A stretch of 64,000 nucleotides of DNA from Mycobacterium branderi (GCF_010728725.1 NZ_AP022606.1:1116001-1180000); one strand, 5' to 3'. Shown: positions 36,770-46,938, counted from the stretch's first letter. Program-made: numbers and translations. The notes: generated by a model from the letters alone, not told the origin.

Positions 36770-37099
36770 GTGATCCACGACACCATCAGCTCAGGAGACC
36801 CGTTGTCGAGCCCCACTGAACTCGCCGAACTGCACAACCTCATCGGCGGCCTGCGGCGGTGTGTGACCTCGCTGAAGTCGCGCTACGGCGACACTCCGGC
36901 GATGCGGCGCATCGTCAACGACGCCGAGCGGATTCTCAACGATGTCGAACTGCTCGACATCGACGCCGGGGAACTGGAGTTGGCGCACGCCAGCGTCCCG
37001 CAGGCCGGTGAGAAGATCCCGATCCCCGACACCGAATACGACGCCGAATTCTGGCGCGACGTCGACGACGAGGGCGTGGGCGGGCACAGCCGGCCCTGA
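36770..37099 (+). CDS. Conserved hypothetical protein (Rv0250c-like)
   Basis: 109 residues from GTG 36770, which has GAGGA 7 bases upstream. An in-frame ATG at 36746 lacks a ribosome site, and TTG 36803, with AGGAG 5 bases before it, would give 98 residues, close to Mtb Rv0250c (97). The core is helical and charged: ELHNLIGGLRRCVTSLKSRYGD, MRRIVNDAERILNDVELLDID, and an acidic tail EFWRDVDDEG. There is no signal or membrane segment. It lies 75 bp before the Sdh1 genes and may be co-transcribed with them. Function unknown. Confidence 0.75.
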   Translation: MIHDTISSGDPLSSPTELAELHNLIGGLRRCVTSLKSRYGDTPAMRRIVNDAERILNDVELLDIDAGELELAHASVPQAGEKIPIPDTEYDAEFWRDVDDEGVGGHSRP

Positions 37100-37174
37100 C
37101 CACCCCCGCGGTTCGGGTGCGCAGGTGTGACTTAGTACCCTCCAACGAGCCCCACGCGAAGAGGATCACACTTG

Positions 37175-37996
37175 ATGAGCGCACCTACCGCGAACCGTCC
37201 TGCCACCGGCGTTTTCTCACCCACCCGCGCGCAGCTGCCGCAGCGCACCCTGCGAACCGACCGATGGTGGGCGCCGATCTTCTGGACAGACCTGGGTCTG
37301 TCGATTTTCATCGTCTACGCGACGATCCGGGCCTTTTGGGGCAGCGCCTATTACGTCGAGAAATACCACTACCTGACGCCGTTCTACTCACCGTGCGTCA
37401 GCGCGTCGTGCGTGGAGGGAGCCCGGCACTTCGGCACGTGGGTCGGCGAACTGCCCTGGTTTATCCCAATGGCTTTCATCTCGCTGCCGTTTTTGCTGGC
37501 CTTCCGGCTGACCTGCTACTACTACCGCAAGGCTTACTACCGGACGGTGTGGCAGTCTCCGCCGGCATGCGCTGTGGCAGAACCACATTCGAAATACACC
37601 GGCGAAACCCGGCTTCCGTTGATCATGCAGAACGTGCACCGCTACTTCTTTTACGTGGCGTGCGTCATCTCGCTCGTCAACACCTATGACGCCGTCAAGG
37701 CCTTCCACTCGCCGAGCGGCTTCGGCATCGGACTGGGCAACGTCATCCTGACGGGCAACGTGATCCTGCTGTGGATCTACACCCTGTCCTGCCACTCCTG
37801 CCGCCACGTCACCGGTGGCCGGCTCAAGCACTTCTCGAAACATCCGGTGCGCTACTGGCTCTGGACACAGGTCAGCGTGATCAACACCAAGCACATGCAG
37901 TGGGCGTGGATCACATTGGGCACCCTGATCCTGACCGACTGCTACATCATGCTGGTTTCCAGCGGCGTCATCTCCGACTTGAGATTCATTGGCTGA
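37175..37996 (+). CDS. Succinate dehydrogenase 1 membrane anchor (Rv0249c-like)
   Basis: 273 residues, the length of Mtb Rv0249c. Five membrane helices are visible (about residues 30-55, 85-110, 150-172, 185-208, 230-255) with scattered His that can ligate haem b, as in single-subunit (fused SdhC/D) anchors. It binds the SdhA/SdhB pair to the inner membrane and passes electrons to menaquinone. ATG 37175 was chosen over TTG 37172; GAGGA lies 9 bases upstream. First gene of the three-gene sdh1 operon, 18 bp before the flavoprotein. Confidence 0.9.
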   Translation: MSAPTANRPATGVFSPTRAQLPQRTLRTDRWWAPIFWTDLGLSIFIVYATIRAFWGSAYYVEKYHYLTPFYSPCVSASCVEGARHFGTWVGELPWFIPMAFISLPFLLAFRLTCYYYRKAYYRTVWQSPPACAVAEPHSKYTGETRLPLIMQNVHRYFFYVACVISLVNTYDAVKAFHSPSGFGIGLGNVILTGNVILLWIYTLSCHSCRHVTGGRLKHFSKHPVRYWLWTQVSVINTKHMQWAWITLGTLILTDCYIMLVSSGVISDLRFIG

Positions 37997-38014
37997 CAAG
38001 ACGAGTGAGGTTTC

Positions 38015-39931
38015 ATGGTTGAGGTCGAACGGCACTCCTACGACGTAGTCGTCATCGGTGCCGGCGGCGCAGGGCTGCGTGCGGTCATCGAGGCCCGCGA
38101 ACGGGGCCTGAAGGTCGCCGTGGTGTGCAAATCCCTTTTCGGCAAGGCACATACGGTTATGGCCGAGGGCGGCTGCGCGGCGTCGATGGGCAACGCCAAC
38201 CCGAAAGACAACTGGCAGGTGCATTTCCGCGACACCATGCGTGGCGGGAAGTTCCTGAACAACTGGCGGATGGCCGAGCTGCACGCCAAGGAGGCCCCGG
38301 ACCGGGTCTGGGAACTGGAGACCTACGGCGCCCTGTTCGACCGCACCAAGGACGGCAAGATCAGCCAGCGCAACTTCGGTGGCCACACCTACGCGCGGCT
38401 TGCCCATGTCGGCGACCGCACCGGACTCGAGCTGATCCGCACCATGCAGCAGAAGATCGTGTCGCTGCAGCAAGAGGACTACGCCGAACTCGGCGACTAC
38501 GAGGCGCGGATCAAGGTGTTCGCGGAGTGCACGATCACCGAGCTCCTCAAAGACGGGGACGCCATCGCCGGTGCGTTCGGGTACTGGCGCGAGTCCGGCC
38601 GGTTCGTCTTGTTCGAAGCGCCGGCAGTGGTGATGGCCACCGGCGGGATCGGCAAGTCGTTCAAGGTGACGTCGAACTCCTGGGAGTACACCGGCGACGG
38701 GCACGCGCTGGCGCTGCGGGCCGGCGCGACGCTGATCAACATGGAGTTCGTCCAGTTCCACCCGACCGGCATGGTCTGGCCACCCAGCGTGAAGGGGATC
38801 CTGGTCACCGAGGGTGTACGCGGAGACGGCGGAGTGCTCAAGAACTCCGAGGGCAAGCGGTTCATGTTCGACTACATCCCGCCGGTGTTCAAGGGCCAGT
38901 ACGCCGAAACCGAACAAGAGGCCGACCAGTGGCTCAAGGACAACGACTCGGCCCGCCGCACCCCTGACCTGCTGCCCCGCGACGAGGTGGCCCGGGCGAT
39001 CAACTCCGAGGTCAAAGCGGGCCGCGGCAGCGCGCACGGCGGGGTCTACCTCGACATCGCCTCCCGGCTGACGCCCGCGGAGATCAAACGGCGGCTGCCG
39101 TCGATGTATCACCAGTTCATGGAACTGGCCGGGGTCGACATCACCAAGGAGCCGATGGAAGTAGGGCCCACCTGCCACTACGTCATGGGCGGCATCGAGG
39201 TCGACCCCGACACCGGCGCGGCGACGGTCCCCGGGCTGTTCGCCGCCGGCGAGTGCTCCGGCGGGATGCACGGCTCCAACCGGCTGGGCGGCAACTCGCT
39301 GTCGGACCTGCTGGTGTTCGGCCGGCGCGCCGGCCTGGGCGCCGCCGACTATGTCCGCGCGCTGCGCAGCCGTCCGTCCGTCTCCCAAGAGTCCGTCGAC
39401 GCCGCCGCCAAGCTGGCCCTGGCGCCGTTCGAAGGGCCGAAAGACGGTGGGCCGGCGGAAAATCCGTACAAGCTGCAGATCGACCTGCAGGACACGATGA
39501 ACGATCTGGTCGGGATCATCCGCAAGGCCGACGAGATCTCCGAGGCGCTGTCGCGGCTGGAGGAGTTGCGCACCCGGTTCACCAGGATGCAGGTGGAGGG
39601 CAATCGCCAGTACAACCCCGGCTGGAACCTGGCCATCGACCTGCGCAACATGCTGATGGTCAGCGAGTGCGTGGCCCGCGCAGCCCTGGAACGCACCGAG
39701 AGCCGCGGTGGGCACACCCGCGACGACCATCCCGCCATGGAGGCCAACTGGCGCAACACGTTGCTGGTCTGCCGGGCCGAGGGGGACGACGCGACGCTGC
39801 CCCACATCAGCGTCACCCGCGAGGAGCAGGTCCCGATGCGGCCCGACCTGCTGGAGCTCTTCGAGATCTCCGAGTTGGAGAAGTACTACACCGACGAAGA
39901 GCTGGCCGAGCACCCAGGACGGAGAAGCTAG
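38015..39931 (+). CDS. sdhA: Succinate dehydrogenase 1 flavoprotein subunit
   Basis: 638 residues (Mtb Rv0248c 646). FAD-binding GAGGAG is at 15-20. His46 in GKAHTVMAEGG is the position of the covalent FAD link. The active-site region HPTGM and the R-rich GECSGGMHGSNRLGGNSLSDLLVFG signature follow. The C-terminal helical domain ends in an acidic tail. It oxidises succinate to fumarate on the cytosolic face of the membrane. Mtb Sdh1 is the main aerobic enzyme. The sdhB ATG follows the stop directly. Confidence 0.95.
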   Translation: MVEVERHSYDVVVIGAGGAGLRAVIEARERGLKVAVVCKSLFGKAHTVMAEGGCAASMGNANPKDNWQVHFRDTMRGGKFLNNWRMAELHAKEAPDRVWELETYGALFDRTKDGKISQRNFGGHTYARLAHVGDRTGLELIRTMQQKIVSLQQEDYAELGDYEARIKVFAECTITELLKDGDAIAGAFGYWRESGRFVLFEAPAVVMATGGIGKSFKVTSNSWEYTGDGHALALRAGATLINMEFVQFHPTGMVWPPSVKGILVTEGVRGDGGVLKNSEGKRFMFDYIPPVFKGQYAETEQEADQWLKDNDSARRTPDLLPRDEVARAINSEVKAGRGSAHGGVYLDIASRLTPAEIKRRLPSMYHQFMELAGVDITKEPMEVGPTCHYVMGGIEVDPDTGAATVPGLFAAGECSGGMHGSNRLGGNSLSDLLVFGRRAGLGAADYVRALRSRPSVSQESVDAAAKLALAPFEGPKDGGPAENPYKLQIDLQDTMNDLVGIIRKADEISEALSRLEELRTRFTRMQVEGNRQYNPGWNLAIDLRNMLMVSECVARAALERTESRGGHTRDDHPAMEANWRNTLLVCRAEGDDATLPHISVTREEQVPMRPDLLELFEISELEKYYTDEELAEHPGRRS

Positions 39932-40678
39932 ATGGCATACAACGCGAGCATGCGGGTGTGGCGCGGCGACGACGACGGCGGCGCGCTGCAGGACTTCACC
40001 GTCGAGGTCAACGAGGGCGAGGTGGTGCTCGACGTCATCCACCGGCTGCAACAGACCCAAACGCCCGACCTGGCGGTGCGGTGGAACTGCAAGGCCGGCA
40101 AGTGCGGGTCGTGCTCGGCGGAGATCAACGGCCGGCCCCGGTTGATGTGCATGACGCGGATGTCGACGTTCGCCGAGGACGAGGTCGTCACCGTGACGCC
40201 GCTGCGGACGTTCCCGGTGATCCGCGACCTGGTCACCGACGTGTCGTTCAACTACGAAAAGGCGCGCGAAATCCCGTCGTTCGCTCCGCCCAAGGAGTTG
40301 CAGCCCGGCGAATACCGAATGGCGCAGGTCGACGTGCAGCGCTCGCAGGAATTCCGCAAATGCATCGAATGCTTCCTGTGCCAAAACGTCTGCCACGTTG
40401 TCCGCGATCACGAGGAGAACAAGAAGGCGTTCGCCGGACCGCGCTTCTTGATGCGGATCGCCGAGCTGGAGATGCATCCGCTGGACACCTTGGACCGGCG
40501 CAACCAGGCGCAGGAGGAACACGGCCTGGGCTATTGCAACATCACCAAGTGCTGCACCGAGGTCTGCCCGGAAAACATCAAGATCACCGACAACGCGCTG
40601 ATCCCGATGAAGGAGCGCGTCGCGGACCGCAAATACGACCCGGTGGTGTGGCTGGGCAACAAGCTGTTCCGGCGCTGA
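39932..40678 (+). CDS. sdhB: Succinate dehydrogenase 1 iron-sulfur subunit
   Basis: 248 residues, the same as Mtb Rv0247c. The [2Fe-2S] cluster Cys are at 53, 58, 61 and 73 (NCKAGKCGSC...MC). The C-terminal half has CIECFLCQNVC and CNITKCCTEVCPENI for the [4Fe-4S] and third clusters. It passes electrons from the flavin to the membrane anchor. It starts with the base following the sdhA stop. A 53-residue ORF follows 43 bp downstream. Confidence 0.95.
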   Translation: MAYNASMRVWRGDDDGGALQDFTVEVNEGEVVLDVIHRLQQTQTPDLAVRWNCKAGKCGSCSAEINGRPRLMCMTRMSTFAEDEVVTVTPLRTFPVIRDLVTDVSFNYEKAREIPSFAPPKELQPGEYRMAQVDVQRSQEFRKCIECFLCQNVCHVVRDHEENKKAFAGPRFLMRIAELEMHPLDTLDRRNQAQEEHGLGYCNITKCCTEVCPENIKITDNALIPMKERVADRKYDPVVWLGNKLFRR

Positions 40679-40721
40679 CGCACGACGTTAGCCCGGAGCC
40701 GGTCTCGGGTATCCCGTTGGG

Positions 40722-40883
40722 ATGGCCATCCGACAATCCCACAGCATCAACGACATTCGAACCGCGATCCGGGAACTGACCACTCGTGCCGAGCTCGCGC
40801 GCAAAGAGGAGCGACACGACGAGGCCGACGAGATCGAGCAGCGCGTCCAGGCCTACCGCGACGAGCTGAGCCAGCGCCCGTAG
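40722..40883 (+). CDS. Small charged helical protein, 53 aa
   Basis: ATG 40722 to TAG 40883 encodes MAIRQSHSINDIRTAIRELT followed by TRAELARKEERHDEADEIEQRV and a short tail. The whole chain is predicted helical, with alternating Arg/Lys and Glu/Asp in a coiled-coil-like pattern. The codon pattern is GC3-rich like its neighbours, which supports coding. There is no clear Shine-Dalgarno sequence, only GTTGG at 40716. It follows sdhB by 43 bp and may ride on the sdh1 transcript. No function is recognised. In Mtb this place is taken by the transporter gene Rv0246. Confidence 0.65.
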   Translation: MAIRQSHSINDIRTAIRELTTRAELARKEERHDEADEIEQRVQAYRDELSQRP

Positions 40884-40892
40884 CAGTCAGGC

Positions 40893-41387
<495 letters not shown>

Positions 41388-41412
41388 TCATTCGTATCGA
41401 CGGGTTTTCGCT

Positions 41413-42402
41413 TCATGACCCTACCGAGTAACCGTGCGCCTCGGCGACGTCGGGGTGCGCGCGCAGCCTGCTCTTCCAGGCATTACGCCCGTAAACCGCG
41501 AAAATCGGGTCCGACGGGTCCGGGCGCATGCCGCCCCGCGCCGCCAGGTCCGGCGGCAACGACAAGACGGGCAGCTGCGCGTCCAGCCGCGGGTTGAAAA
41601 AGTACGGCACCGAGATCCGGTCCGCGGCCTCGCGCAGGTTCACCCGGTGTTCGGTGGCGCGCAGATATCCGCCGGTCGCGAGCTCCAGCAGCTCGCCGAT
41701 GTTGACGACGAACGCGCCCTCGCGCGCGGGGACGTCGACCCAGCCGCCGTGCCGGCCGCGCACCTGCAGCCCCTGGCTACCGGGCTCGGCCAACAGCAGC
41801 GTGAGAACCCCGGCGTCTCGGTGCGCCCCCACGCCCTGCGAGGTGGGCGCGCCCGCCGGATACCGGACGATCTTGATCAGCGTGGCCGGCGTCTCGGCGA
41901 AGGCCGCGTCGAAGACGTCGGGCGGACTGCCCAGTGCGGCCGCCCAGTGCCGCAGCAGGGTGCGGGCCACCCGGGAAAGCGCGGCGTCCCACGAGTCGAC
42001 GAGTCCGGGCAGCTCGGGCAGACCGGCCGGCCATTGGTTGGGGCCTTGCAACCACATGTAATCGGGCTGGCCGGCGCCGCCGATGGGCGGGCGCTGCGGC
42101 CCGATGTCGATCTGCTCGCGCCAGTCCACCTGGCCACCGGTCAGCTCGCCACCCAGCCGGGTGTAGCCGCGGAAATGTGGACTGCGCACCATCGCGATGG
42201 CGTCCTTGTCGGCCTGCGGCAGCGCGAACAGCCGGCGCGCCGCCTCCAGCACCGCCCGGGTCAGCGGCGCGGGCACCCCGTGTCCGGTGAGATAGAAGAA
42301 TCCGACCTCGTGCGCCACCTCGCGCAGCCGCCGCCGCAACGCATCGGGATGGTCGCGCAGGTCGACGACAGGTAGCCCAGTGACCGTTGACACAGGTCGC
42401 AC
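41413..42402 (-). CDS. 2-oxoglutarate/Fe(II)-dependent dioxygenase (isopenicillin N synthase-like)
   Basis: 329 residues from GTG 42402 (GTG 42393 also possible). N-terminal DIOX_N segment: PVVDLRDHPDALRRRLREVAHEVGFFYLTGHGVP. The core has VGAHRDAGVLTLLL (first His and Asp iron ligands), the distal His in ATEHRVN, and the cosubstrate Arg in DRISVPYFFNP. Such enzymes hydroxylate or desaturate small molecules; the substrate is unknown. As I recall it is absent between Rv0245 and fadE5 in Mtb, so it may be an accessory gene. It precedes the flavin reductase-like gene on the same strand. Confidence 0.83.
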   Translation of the reverse strand: MRPVSTVTGLPVVDLRDHPDALRRRLREVAHEVGFFYLTGHGVPAPLTRAVLEAARRLFALPQADKDAIAMVRSPHFRGYTRLGGELTGGQVDWREQIDIGPQRPPIGGAGQPDYMWLQGPNQWPAGLPELPGLVDSWDAALSRVARTLLRHWAAALGSPPDVFDAAFAETPATLIKIVRYPAGAPTSQGVGAHRDAGVLTLLLAEPGSQGLQVRGRHGGWVDVPAREGAFVVNIGELLELATGGYLRATEHRVNLREAADRISVPYFFNPRLDAQLPVLSLPPDLAARGGMRPDPSDPIFAVYGRNAWKSRLRAHPDVAEAHGYSVGS

Positions 42403-42527
42403 GCGCCCATCATCGCCGCAGGTCAGCGATATCGCCAGGGTAGCAATCGGGCGGATCCCAACCGGTTGGTTGAAATCTTGCTCACACTCGCTTGCGTTGA
42501 AGTTACTGACCCGTTAAGTTTAGCGGT

Positions 42528-42543
42528 GTTACTGGTGGGTAAC
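42528..42543. promoter_or_regulatory. Palindrome upstream of fadE5 (shared lipid-operator type)
   Basis: GTTACTGGTGGGTAAC, a 5-6-5 inverted repeat, 50 bp before the fadE5 start. An outer AAGTTAC/GTAACTT pair (42500-42506, 42539-42545) also exists. It shares TTACT-N4-G-N-GTAA with the palindromes at 46995-47010 and 50008-50023, though its half-site ends differ (10 of 16). Confidence 0.55.
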
Positions 42544-42592
42544 TTAGCCTTAGTACCCAACCAACAGTGGCATTCTCATCGAGGAGGAGCAC

Positions 42593-44428
42593 GTGAGCCA
42601 CTACAAGAGCAATGTCCGCGACCAGGTATTCAACCTTTTCGAGGTCTTCGGCGTGGACAAGGCATTCGGGGAGGGCAGCTTCAGCGATCTCGACGTCGAC
42701 ACGGCGCGGGAGATGCTGGGCGAGATCAGCCGACTGGCCGAGGGCCCGGTTGCCGAGTCGTTCGTTGAGGGTGACCGCAACCCGCCGACCTTCGACCCGG
42801 AGACGCACGCGGTGACGCTGCCCGAGTCCTTCAAGCAATCCGTCCGCGCGGTTCTCGACGGCGGTTGGGACAAGGTGGGCATCGACGAGGCTCTCGGTGG
42901 CATGCCCGCGCCCCGGGCGTTGGTGTGGGCGCTGCACGAGCACCTCCTGGGCGCCAACCCGGCGGTGTGGATGTACGGCGGCGGCGCAGGCTTCGCCAAC
43001 ATCCTCTACCACCTGGGTACCGAGGAGCAGAAGAAGTGGGCCGTGCTGGCCGCCGAGCGTGGTTGGGGTTCGACGATGGTGCTCACCGAGCCGGACGCCG
43101 GCTCGGATGTGGGTGCCGCCCGCACCAAGGCCGTCCAGCAGGACGACGGCTCCTGGCACATCGACGGTGTCAAGCGGTTCATCACCTCCGCGGACTCCGG
43201 CGACCTGTTCGAAAACATCTTCCACCTGGTGCTGGCGCGCCCGGAGGGGGCCGGCCCCGGCACCAAGGGCCTGTCCCTGTTCTTCGTGCCGAAGTTCCAC
43301 TTCGACCCCGAGACGGGCGAGCTGGGCGAGCGCAACGGTGTGTTCGTGACCAACGTCGAGCACAAGATGGGCCTGAAGGTCTCCGCCACCTGTGAGCTGT
43401 CCTTCGGTCAGCACGGCGTACCGGCCAAGGGCTGGCTGGTCGGCGAGGTGCACAACGGCATCGCGCAGATGTTCGAAGTCATCGAGCAGGCCCGAATGAT
43501 GGTCGGCACCAAGGCAATCGCCACGCTGTCCACCGGCTACCTCAACGCGCTGGACTACGCCAAGGAGCGCGTGCAGGGCGCCGACATGACGCAGATGACC
43601 GACAAGACCGCGCCGCGGGTGACCATCACTCACCACCCCGACGTGCGCCGGTCGCTGATGACCCAGAAGGCTTACGCCGAGGGTTTGCGGGCGCTGTACC
43701 TCTACACCGCGACCTACCAGGACGCCGAGGTCGCCAAGGCGGTGCACGGTGTGGACGCCGAGCTGGCGGTCAAGGTCAACGACCTGATGCTGCCGGTGGT
43801 CAAGGGTGTGGGCTCCGAGCAGGCCTACGCCAAGCTCACCGAAAGCCTACAGACACTCGGTGGATCGGGCTTTTTGCAGGACTACCCGATTGAGCAGTAC
43901 ATCCGTGACTCGAAGATCGACTCGCTGTATGAGGGCACTACGGCCATCCAGGCGCAGGACTTCTTCTTCCGCAAGATCGTCCGCGACAAGGGTGTGGCGC
44001 TGGCCCACGTGTCGAGCCAGATCGAGGAGTTCGTCAAGAACGAGTCCGGCAACGGCCGGCTGAAGGCCGAGCGGGCCCTGCTGGCCACCGCCCTGGCCGA
44101 CGTGCAGGCGATGGCGGCGTCGCTGACCGGCTACCTGATGGCGGCCCAGGAGGACATCTCCAGCGTCTACAAGGTGGGCCTGGGTTCGGTGCGCTTCCTG
44201 ATGGCCGTCGGCGACCTGGTGATCGGCTGGCTGCTGCAGCGTCAGGCCGCCGTGGCGGTCGAGGCGCTGGACGCTGGCGCCAGCGACGCCGACCGGGCGT
44301 TCTACGAGGGCAAGATCGCGGTTGCGTCGTTCTTCGCGAAGAACTTCCTGCCGCTGCTGACCAGCACCCGCACGGTTCTGGAGAACCTCGACAACGACGT
44401 CATGGAGCTTGACGAGGCAGCCTTCTAA
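42593..44428 (+). CDS. fadE5: FadE5, broad-range acyl-CoA dehydrogenase
   Basis: 611 residues, the same as Mtb FadE5. Larger, ACAD9/AcdB-type acyl-CoA dehydrogenase: flavin loops [15 protein letters not shown] and [14 protein letters not shown], then [20 protein letters not shown] and LYEGTTAIQ, where Glu is the catalytic base. A C-terminal helical domain of about 130 residues follows. It makes 2-enoyl-CoA from medium- to long-chain acyl-CoA with FAD and is among the most expressed FadE proteins. GTG 42593 follows GAGGAGGAG. A palindrome lies 50 bp upstream and a strong terminator downstream. Confidence 0.95.
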   Translation: MSHYKSNVRDQVFNLFEVFGVDKAFGEGSFSDLDVDTAREMLGEISRLAEGPVAESFVEGDRNPPTFDPETHAVTLPESFKQSVRAVLDGGWDKVGIDEALGGMPAPRALVWALHEHLLGANPAVWMYGGGAGFANILYHLGTEEQKKWAVLAAERGWGSTMVLTEPDAGSDVGAARTKAVQQDDGSWHIDGVKRFITSADSGDLFENIFHLVLARPEGAGPGTKGLSLFFVPKFHFDPETGELGERNGVFVTNVEHKMGLKVSATCELSFGQHGVPAKGWLVGEVHNGIAQMFEVIEQARMMVGTKAIATLSTGYLNALDYAKERVQGADMTQMTDKTAPRVTITHHPDVRRSLMTQKAYAEGLRALYLYTATYQDAEVAKAVHGVDAELAVKVNDLMLPVVKGVGSEQAYAKLTESLQTLGGSGFLQDYPIEQYIRDSKIDSLYEGTTAIQAQDFFFRKIVRDKGVALAHVSSQIEEFVKNESGNGRLKAERALLATALADVQAMAASLTGYLMAAQEDISSVYKVGLGSVRFLMAVGDLVIGWLLQRQAAVAVEALDAGASDADRAFYEGKIAVASFFAKNFLPLLTSTRTVLENLDNDVMELDEAAF

Positions 44429-44443
44429 GCCTGCCGACACGAC

Positions 44444-44483
44444 GTAAAGGTCCCCGCACGCACAGCGTGTCGGGGACCTTTAC
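44444..44483. terminator. Bidirectional terminator between fadE5 and an LLM oxidoreductase
   Basis: GTAAAGGTCCCCG (44444-44456) pairs with CGGGGACCTTTAC (44471-44483). The inner arms CACGC/GCGTG (44457-44461, 44465-44469) extend the stem around the loop ACA, with one bulged T. The stop codon of the convergent gene lies in the right arm. It has the same inner design as the terminator at 35879-35914. Confidence 0.88.
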
Positions 44484-45394
44484 GACTGTTGGCGCAATAG
44501 GGCGCGGGTGCGGGCGCGAACCTCGGCGGAGCGGTCGAACACGACGCCGACGAACTCGTCGACACCGGCGGCGCGCAAGCCGTCCAGCCGCTCGCCGACC
44601 GACGCCTCGTCGCCGATGATCACGGCGTCCTCCGGCCCGGCGAAGCCCTCTCTGTCGAGCATGGCGCGATACGACGGCAGCTGCCCGTACATCGCGAACT
44701 GCTCGGCGGCGTGTGCCCGCGCGGCGGCGACGTCGTCGGTGACGCTGACCGGTAGCGCGGCGACCACCCGCACTGAGCGCCCGGCTTCGGCCGCGGCCTC
44801 CCGCAGCGTCGGACCGATGTGCTCGGCCAGGGTCTTGGGGCCGGTCATCCAGGTCACCGTGCCTGCGGTGCGCCGGCCCGCCAGCCGTAACAGTTGCCGG
44901 CCCAATGCCGCGATGTACACGTCGGGCGCCGTAGCGCCCGGAATCTGCAGCGCGCCACGGGTAGTCACGGTTTCGCCGACCGCGTCGGCCTTCTCCCCCG
45001 CCAGCAACGGCTGCAGGCCGTCGAGGTATTCGCGCAACCGCCGAACCGGCTTGTCCCACGGGATGCCCCACATGCCCTCGGTGACCGCCTGGTGCGTCAT
45101 ACCCAAACCGAGGATGAAGCGGCCGCCGCTGATCAAGCTCAGTGTCAACGCGCGCTGCGCCAGCAGCATCGGGTGCTGGTTCTGGATCGGTATCACACCG
45201 GTACCGACCTCGATGCGGTCGACTTCACGCAGCGCCACGGCCAGCACGGTGAGCAGATCCGGCTCGTAAGGCATCTGGGTCATCCAGACTCGACGGAAGC
45301 CCTCGTCGCGCAAGCTGGCGAGGTTCTCCACGGTCGCGTCAACGGGAGAGCGGCCGTCGGTGTCGCTCAACGATCCCAGGATGCTGATCTGCAC
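44480..45394 (-). CDS. LLM-class F420-dependent oxidoreductase
   Basis: 304 residues. Luciferase-like (beta/alpha)8 fold: MQISILGSLSDTDGRSPVDATVENLASLRDEGFRRVWMTQM, then VGTGVIPIQNQHPMLLAQRALTLSLISGGRFILGLG (F420-binding region with the conserved QHP) and the late GVDEFVGVVFD. It probably uses deazaflavin F420 for hydride transfer on an unknown substrate. In Mtb fadE5 and fadA2 are adjacent and divergent, so this gene is an addition between them. Its stop codon lies within the shared terminator. Confidence 0.85.
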   Translation of the reverse strand: MQISILGSLSDTDGRSPVDATVENLASLRDEGFRRVWMTQMPYEPDLLTVLAVALREVDRIEVGTGVIPIQNQHPMLLAQRALTLSLISGGRFILGLGMTHQAVTEGMWGIPWDKPVRRLREYLDGLQPLLAGEKADAVGETVTTRGALQIPGATAPDVYIAALGRQLLRLAGRRTAGTVTWMTGPKTLAEHIGPTLREAAAEAGRSVRVVAALPVSVTDDVAAARAHAAEQFAMYGQLPSYRAMLDREGFAGPEDAVIIGDEASVGERLDGLRAAGVDEFVGVVFDRSAEVRARTRALLRQQS

Positions 45395-45425
45395 GGCTCA
45401 TCGTAACCGCCTCAGACGGACAAAA

Positions 45426-45466
45426 AGGGGCCGCCGCTGGATCCCCTCTTTTCAGCGGCGGCCCCT
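45426..45466. terminator. Terminator hairpin downstream of fadA2
   Basis: A 14-bp perfect stem, AGGGGCCGCCGCTG / CAGCGGCGGCCCCT, with a 13-nt loop. On the minus strand, in the direction of fadA2 transcription, it is followed by TTTTTGTCC, a good U tract. It lies 140 bp after the fadA2 stop and before the LLM gene on the same strand. Confidence 0.85.
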
Positions 45467-45606
45467 AAATCCAGGGATGCCCCGCGCTGCCATCGGGTCG
45501 GGGGTCGGACGACAACACGGAGCTATCCGGTCTATCGGATAGCCCTGTCGTCGCGTTACCAAACTTTTTCGGCGAAAATTTTCCGCCGTTCCCGCTGGGT
45601 AGCGGC

Positions 45607-46938
45607 TCAGGCTTCGAGGATAGCGGCCACGCCTTGGCCGCCTGCCGCACAGATCGAAATCAGCGCGCGCAGTGGCGTGTCGCCGGACCCCTTCTGCTCT
45701 GCTTTCTTTTCGGCCAACTGCTTGGCGGTCTGCGCCAGAATCCGCCCACCGGTGGCGGCGAACGGGTGGCCCGCGGCCAGCGACGAGCCGTTGACGTTCA
45801 GCTTGGACCGATCGATCGGCCCCAGCGCGGCGTCCAACCCCAGCCGCTCCTTGCAGTACTCCTCGGACTCCCACGCCTGCAGGTGTGCCAGCACCACCGA
45901 GGCGAACGCCTCATGGATCTCGTAGAAGTCAAAGTCCTGCAGGCTCAACCCGTTTCGGGCCAGCAGCCGCGGCACCGCATACGTCGGCGCCATCAGCAGG
46001 CCGTCGGCGCCGCTGACATAATCCACCGCCGCGGTCTCGGCGTCGACGAAGTAAGCCAACGGGGTCAGCGAATGCTCGGCCGCCCACTCTTCGCTGGCCA
46101 GCAACGCCACCGAAGCGCCATCGGTCAGCGGCGTCGAATTGCCGGCGGTCATCGTGGCGTCACCGGCTTTGACCCCGAACACCGGCTTGAGCTTGGCCAG
46201 CTTCTCCACCGACGCGTCGGGCCGCAGGTTGTCGTCGCGGTAGAGGCCCAGGAACGGCGTGACCAGGTCGTCGAAGAAACCGCGGTCGTACGCCGCAGCC
46301 ATGTTCTGGTGGCTGGCGGCGGCCAGCTCGTCCTGGGCGACCCGGGTGATGCCCATCTGTTTGGTGGTGATCGCCTGGTGCTCGCCCATCGACAGCCCGG
46401 TGCGGGGCTCGCTGTTCACGGGGATCTCCACCCCGAGGCTGGCGGGCAGCTTGCCCACCAGCTTCAACCGCTCGACGTTGGTCTTGGCTCGCCGCAGTCC
46501 CAGCAGCGTGCGGCGCAGGTCGTCGCCGAAGCCGATCGGCGCGTCGGAGGTGGTGTCCACCCCGCCGGCGGCGGCGGCCTCGTAGCGGCCGGCGGCGATG
46601 CCGTCGGCCGCGGCGATCGCGGCCTGCAGGCCCGTCCCGCAGGCCTGCTGGATGTCGAACGCCGGCGTGTAGGACGACAACTTCGACCCGAGCACGCACT
46701 CGCGCATCAGGTTGAAGTCGCGGCTGTGCTTGAGCACGGCGCCGCCGATCACCGCGCCCAGCCGCTCACCGGCCAGACCGAACCGGTCGACCAGGCCGCC
46801 CAGCGCCGCGGTGAACATGTCCTGGTTGGACGCTTCGGCGTAGGCACGGTCGGACCGCGCAAACGGGATGCGGTTGCCGCCCAGCACGGCGACGCGCCGC
46901 CGGGTCGTGGAACGTGCAGAAGAATTTTCAGGGGCCAC
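45607..46938 (-). CDS. fadA2: FadA2, acetyl-CoA acetyltransferase/thiolase
   Basis: 443 residues (Mtb 440). Thiolase: nucleophilic Cys100 in QQACGTGLQAA; His in NVNGSSLAAGHPFAATGGR; C-terminal Cys in ISICAAGGQG. It closes beta-oxidation by thiolytic cleavage of 3-ketoacyl-CoA, or condenses acetyl-CoA. Start GTG 46938. It is divergent from fabG4-htdX across a 130-bp gap with a perfect palindrome at its centre, 57 bp from this start and 59 bp from the other, so one regulator probably controls both. Confidence 0.94.
   Translation of the reverse strand: MAPENSSARSTTRRRVAVLGGNRIPFARSDRAYAEASNQDMFTAALGGLVDRFGLAGERLGAVIGGAVLKHSRDFNLMRECVLGSKLSSYTPAFDIQQACGTGLQAAIAAADGIAAGRYEAAAAGGVDTTSDAPIGFGDDLRRTLLGLRRAKTNVERLKLVGKLPASLGVEIPVNSEPRTGLSMGEHQAITTKQMGITRVAQDELAAASHQNMAAAYDRGFFDDLVTPFLGLYRDDNLRPDASVEKLAKLKPVFGVKAGDATMTAGNSTPLTDGASVALLASEEWAAEHSLTPLAYFVDAETAAVDYVSGADGLLMAPTYAVPRLLARNGLSLQDFDFYEIHEAFASVVLAHLQAWESEEYCKERLGLDAALGPIDRSKLNVNGSSLAAGHPFAATGGRILAQTAKQLAEKKAEQKGSGDTPLRALISICAAGGQGVAAILEA

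Noticed and set aside
37388..40522. Very long minus-strand open frame opposite the sdh1 operon
   Set aside because: It covers three clearly recognised genes on the other strand; low-complexity composition and no ribosome site.
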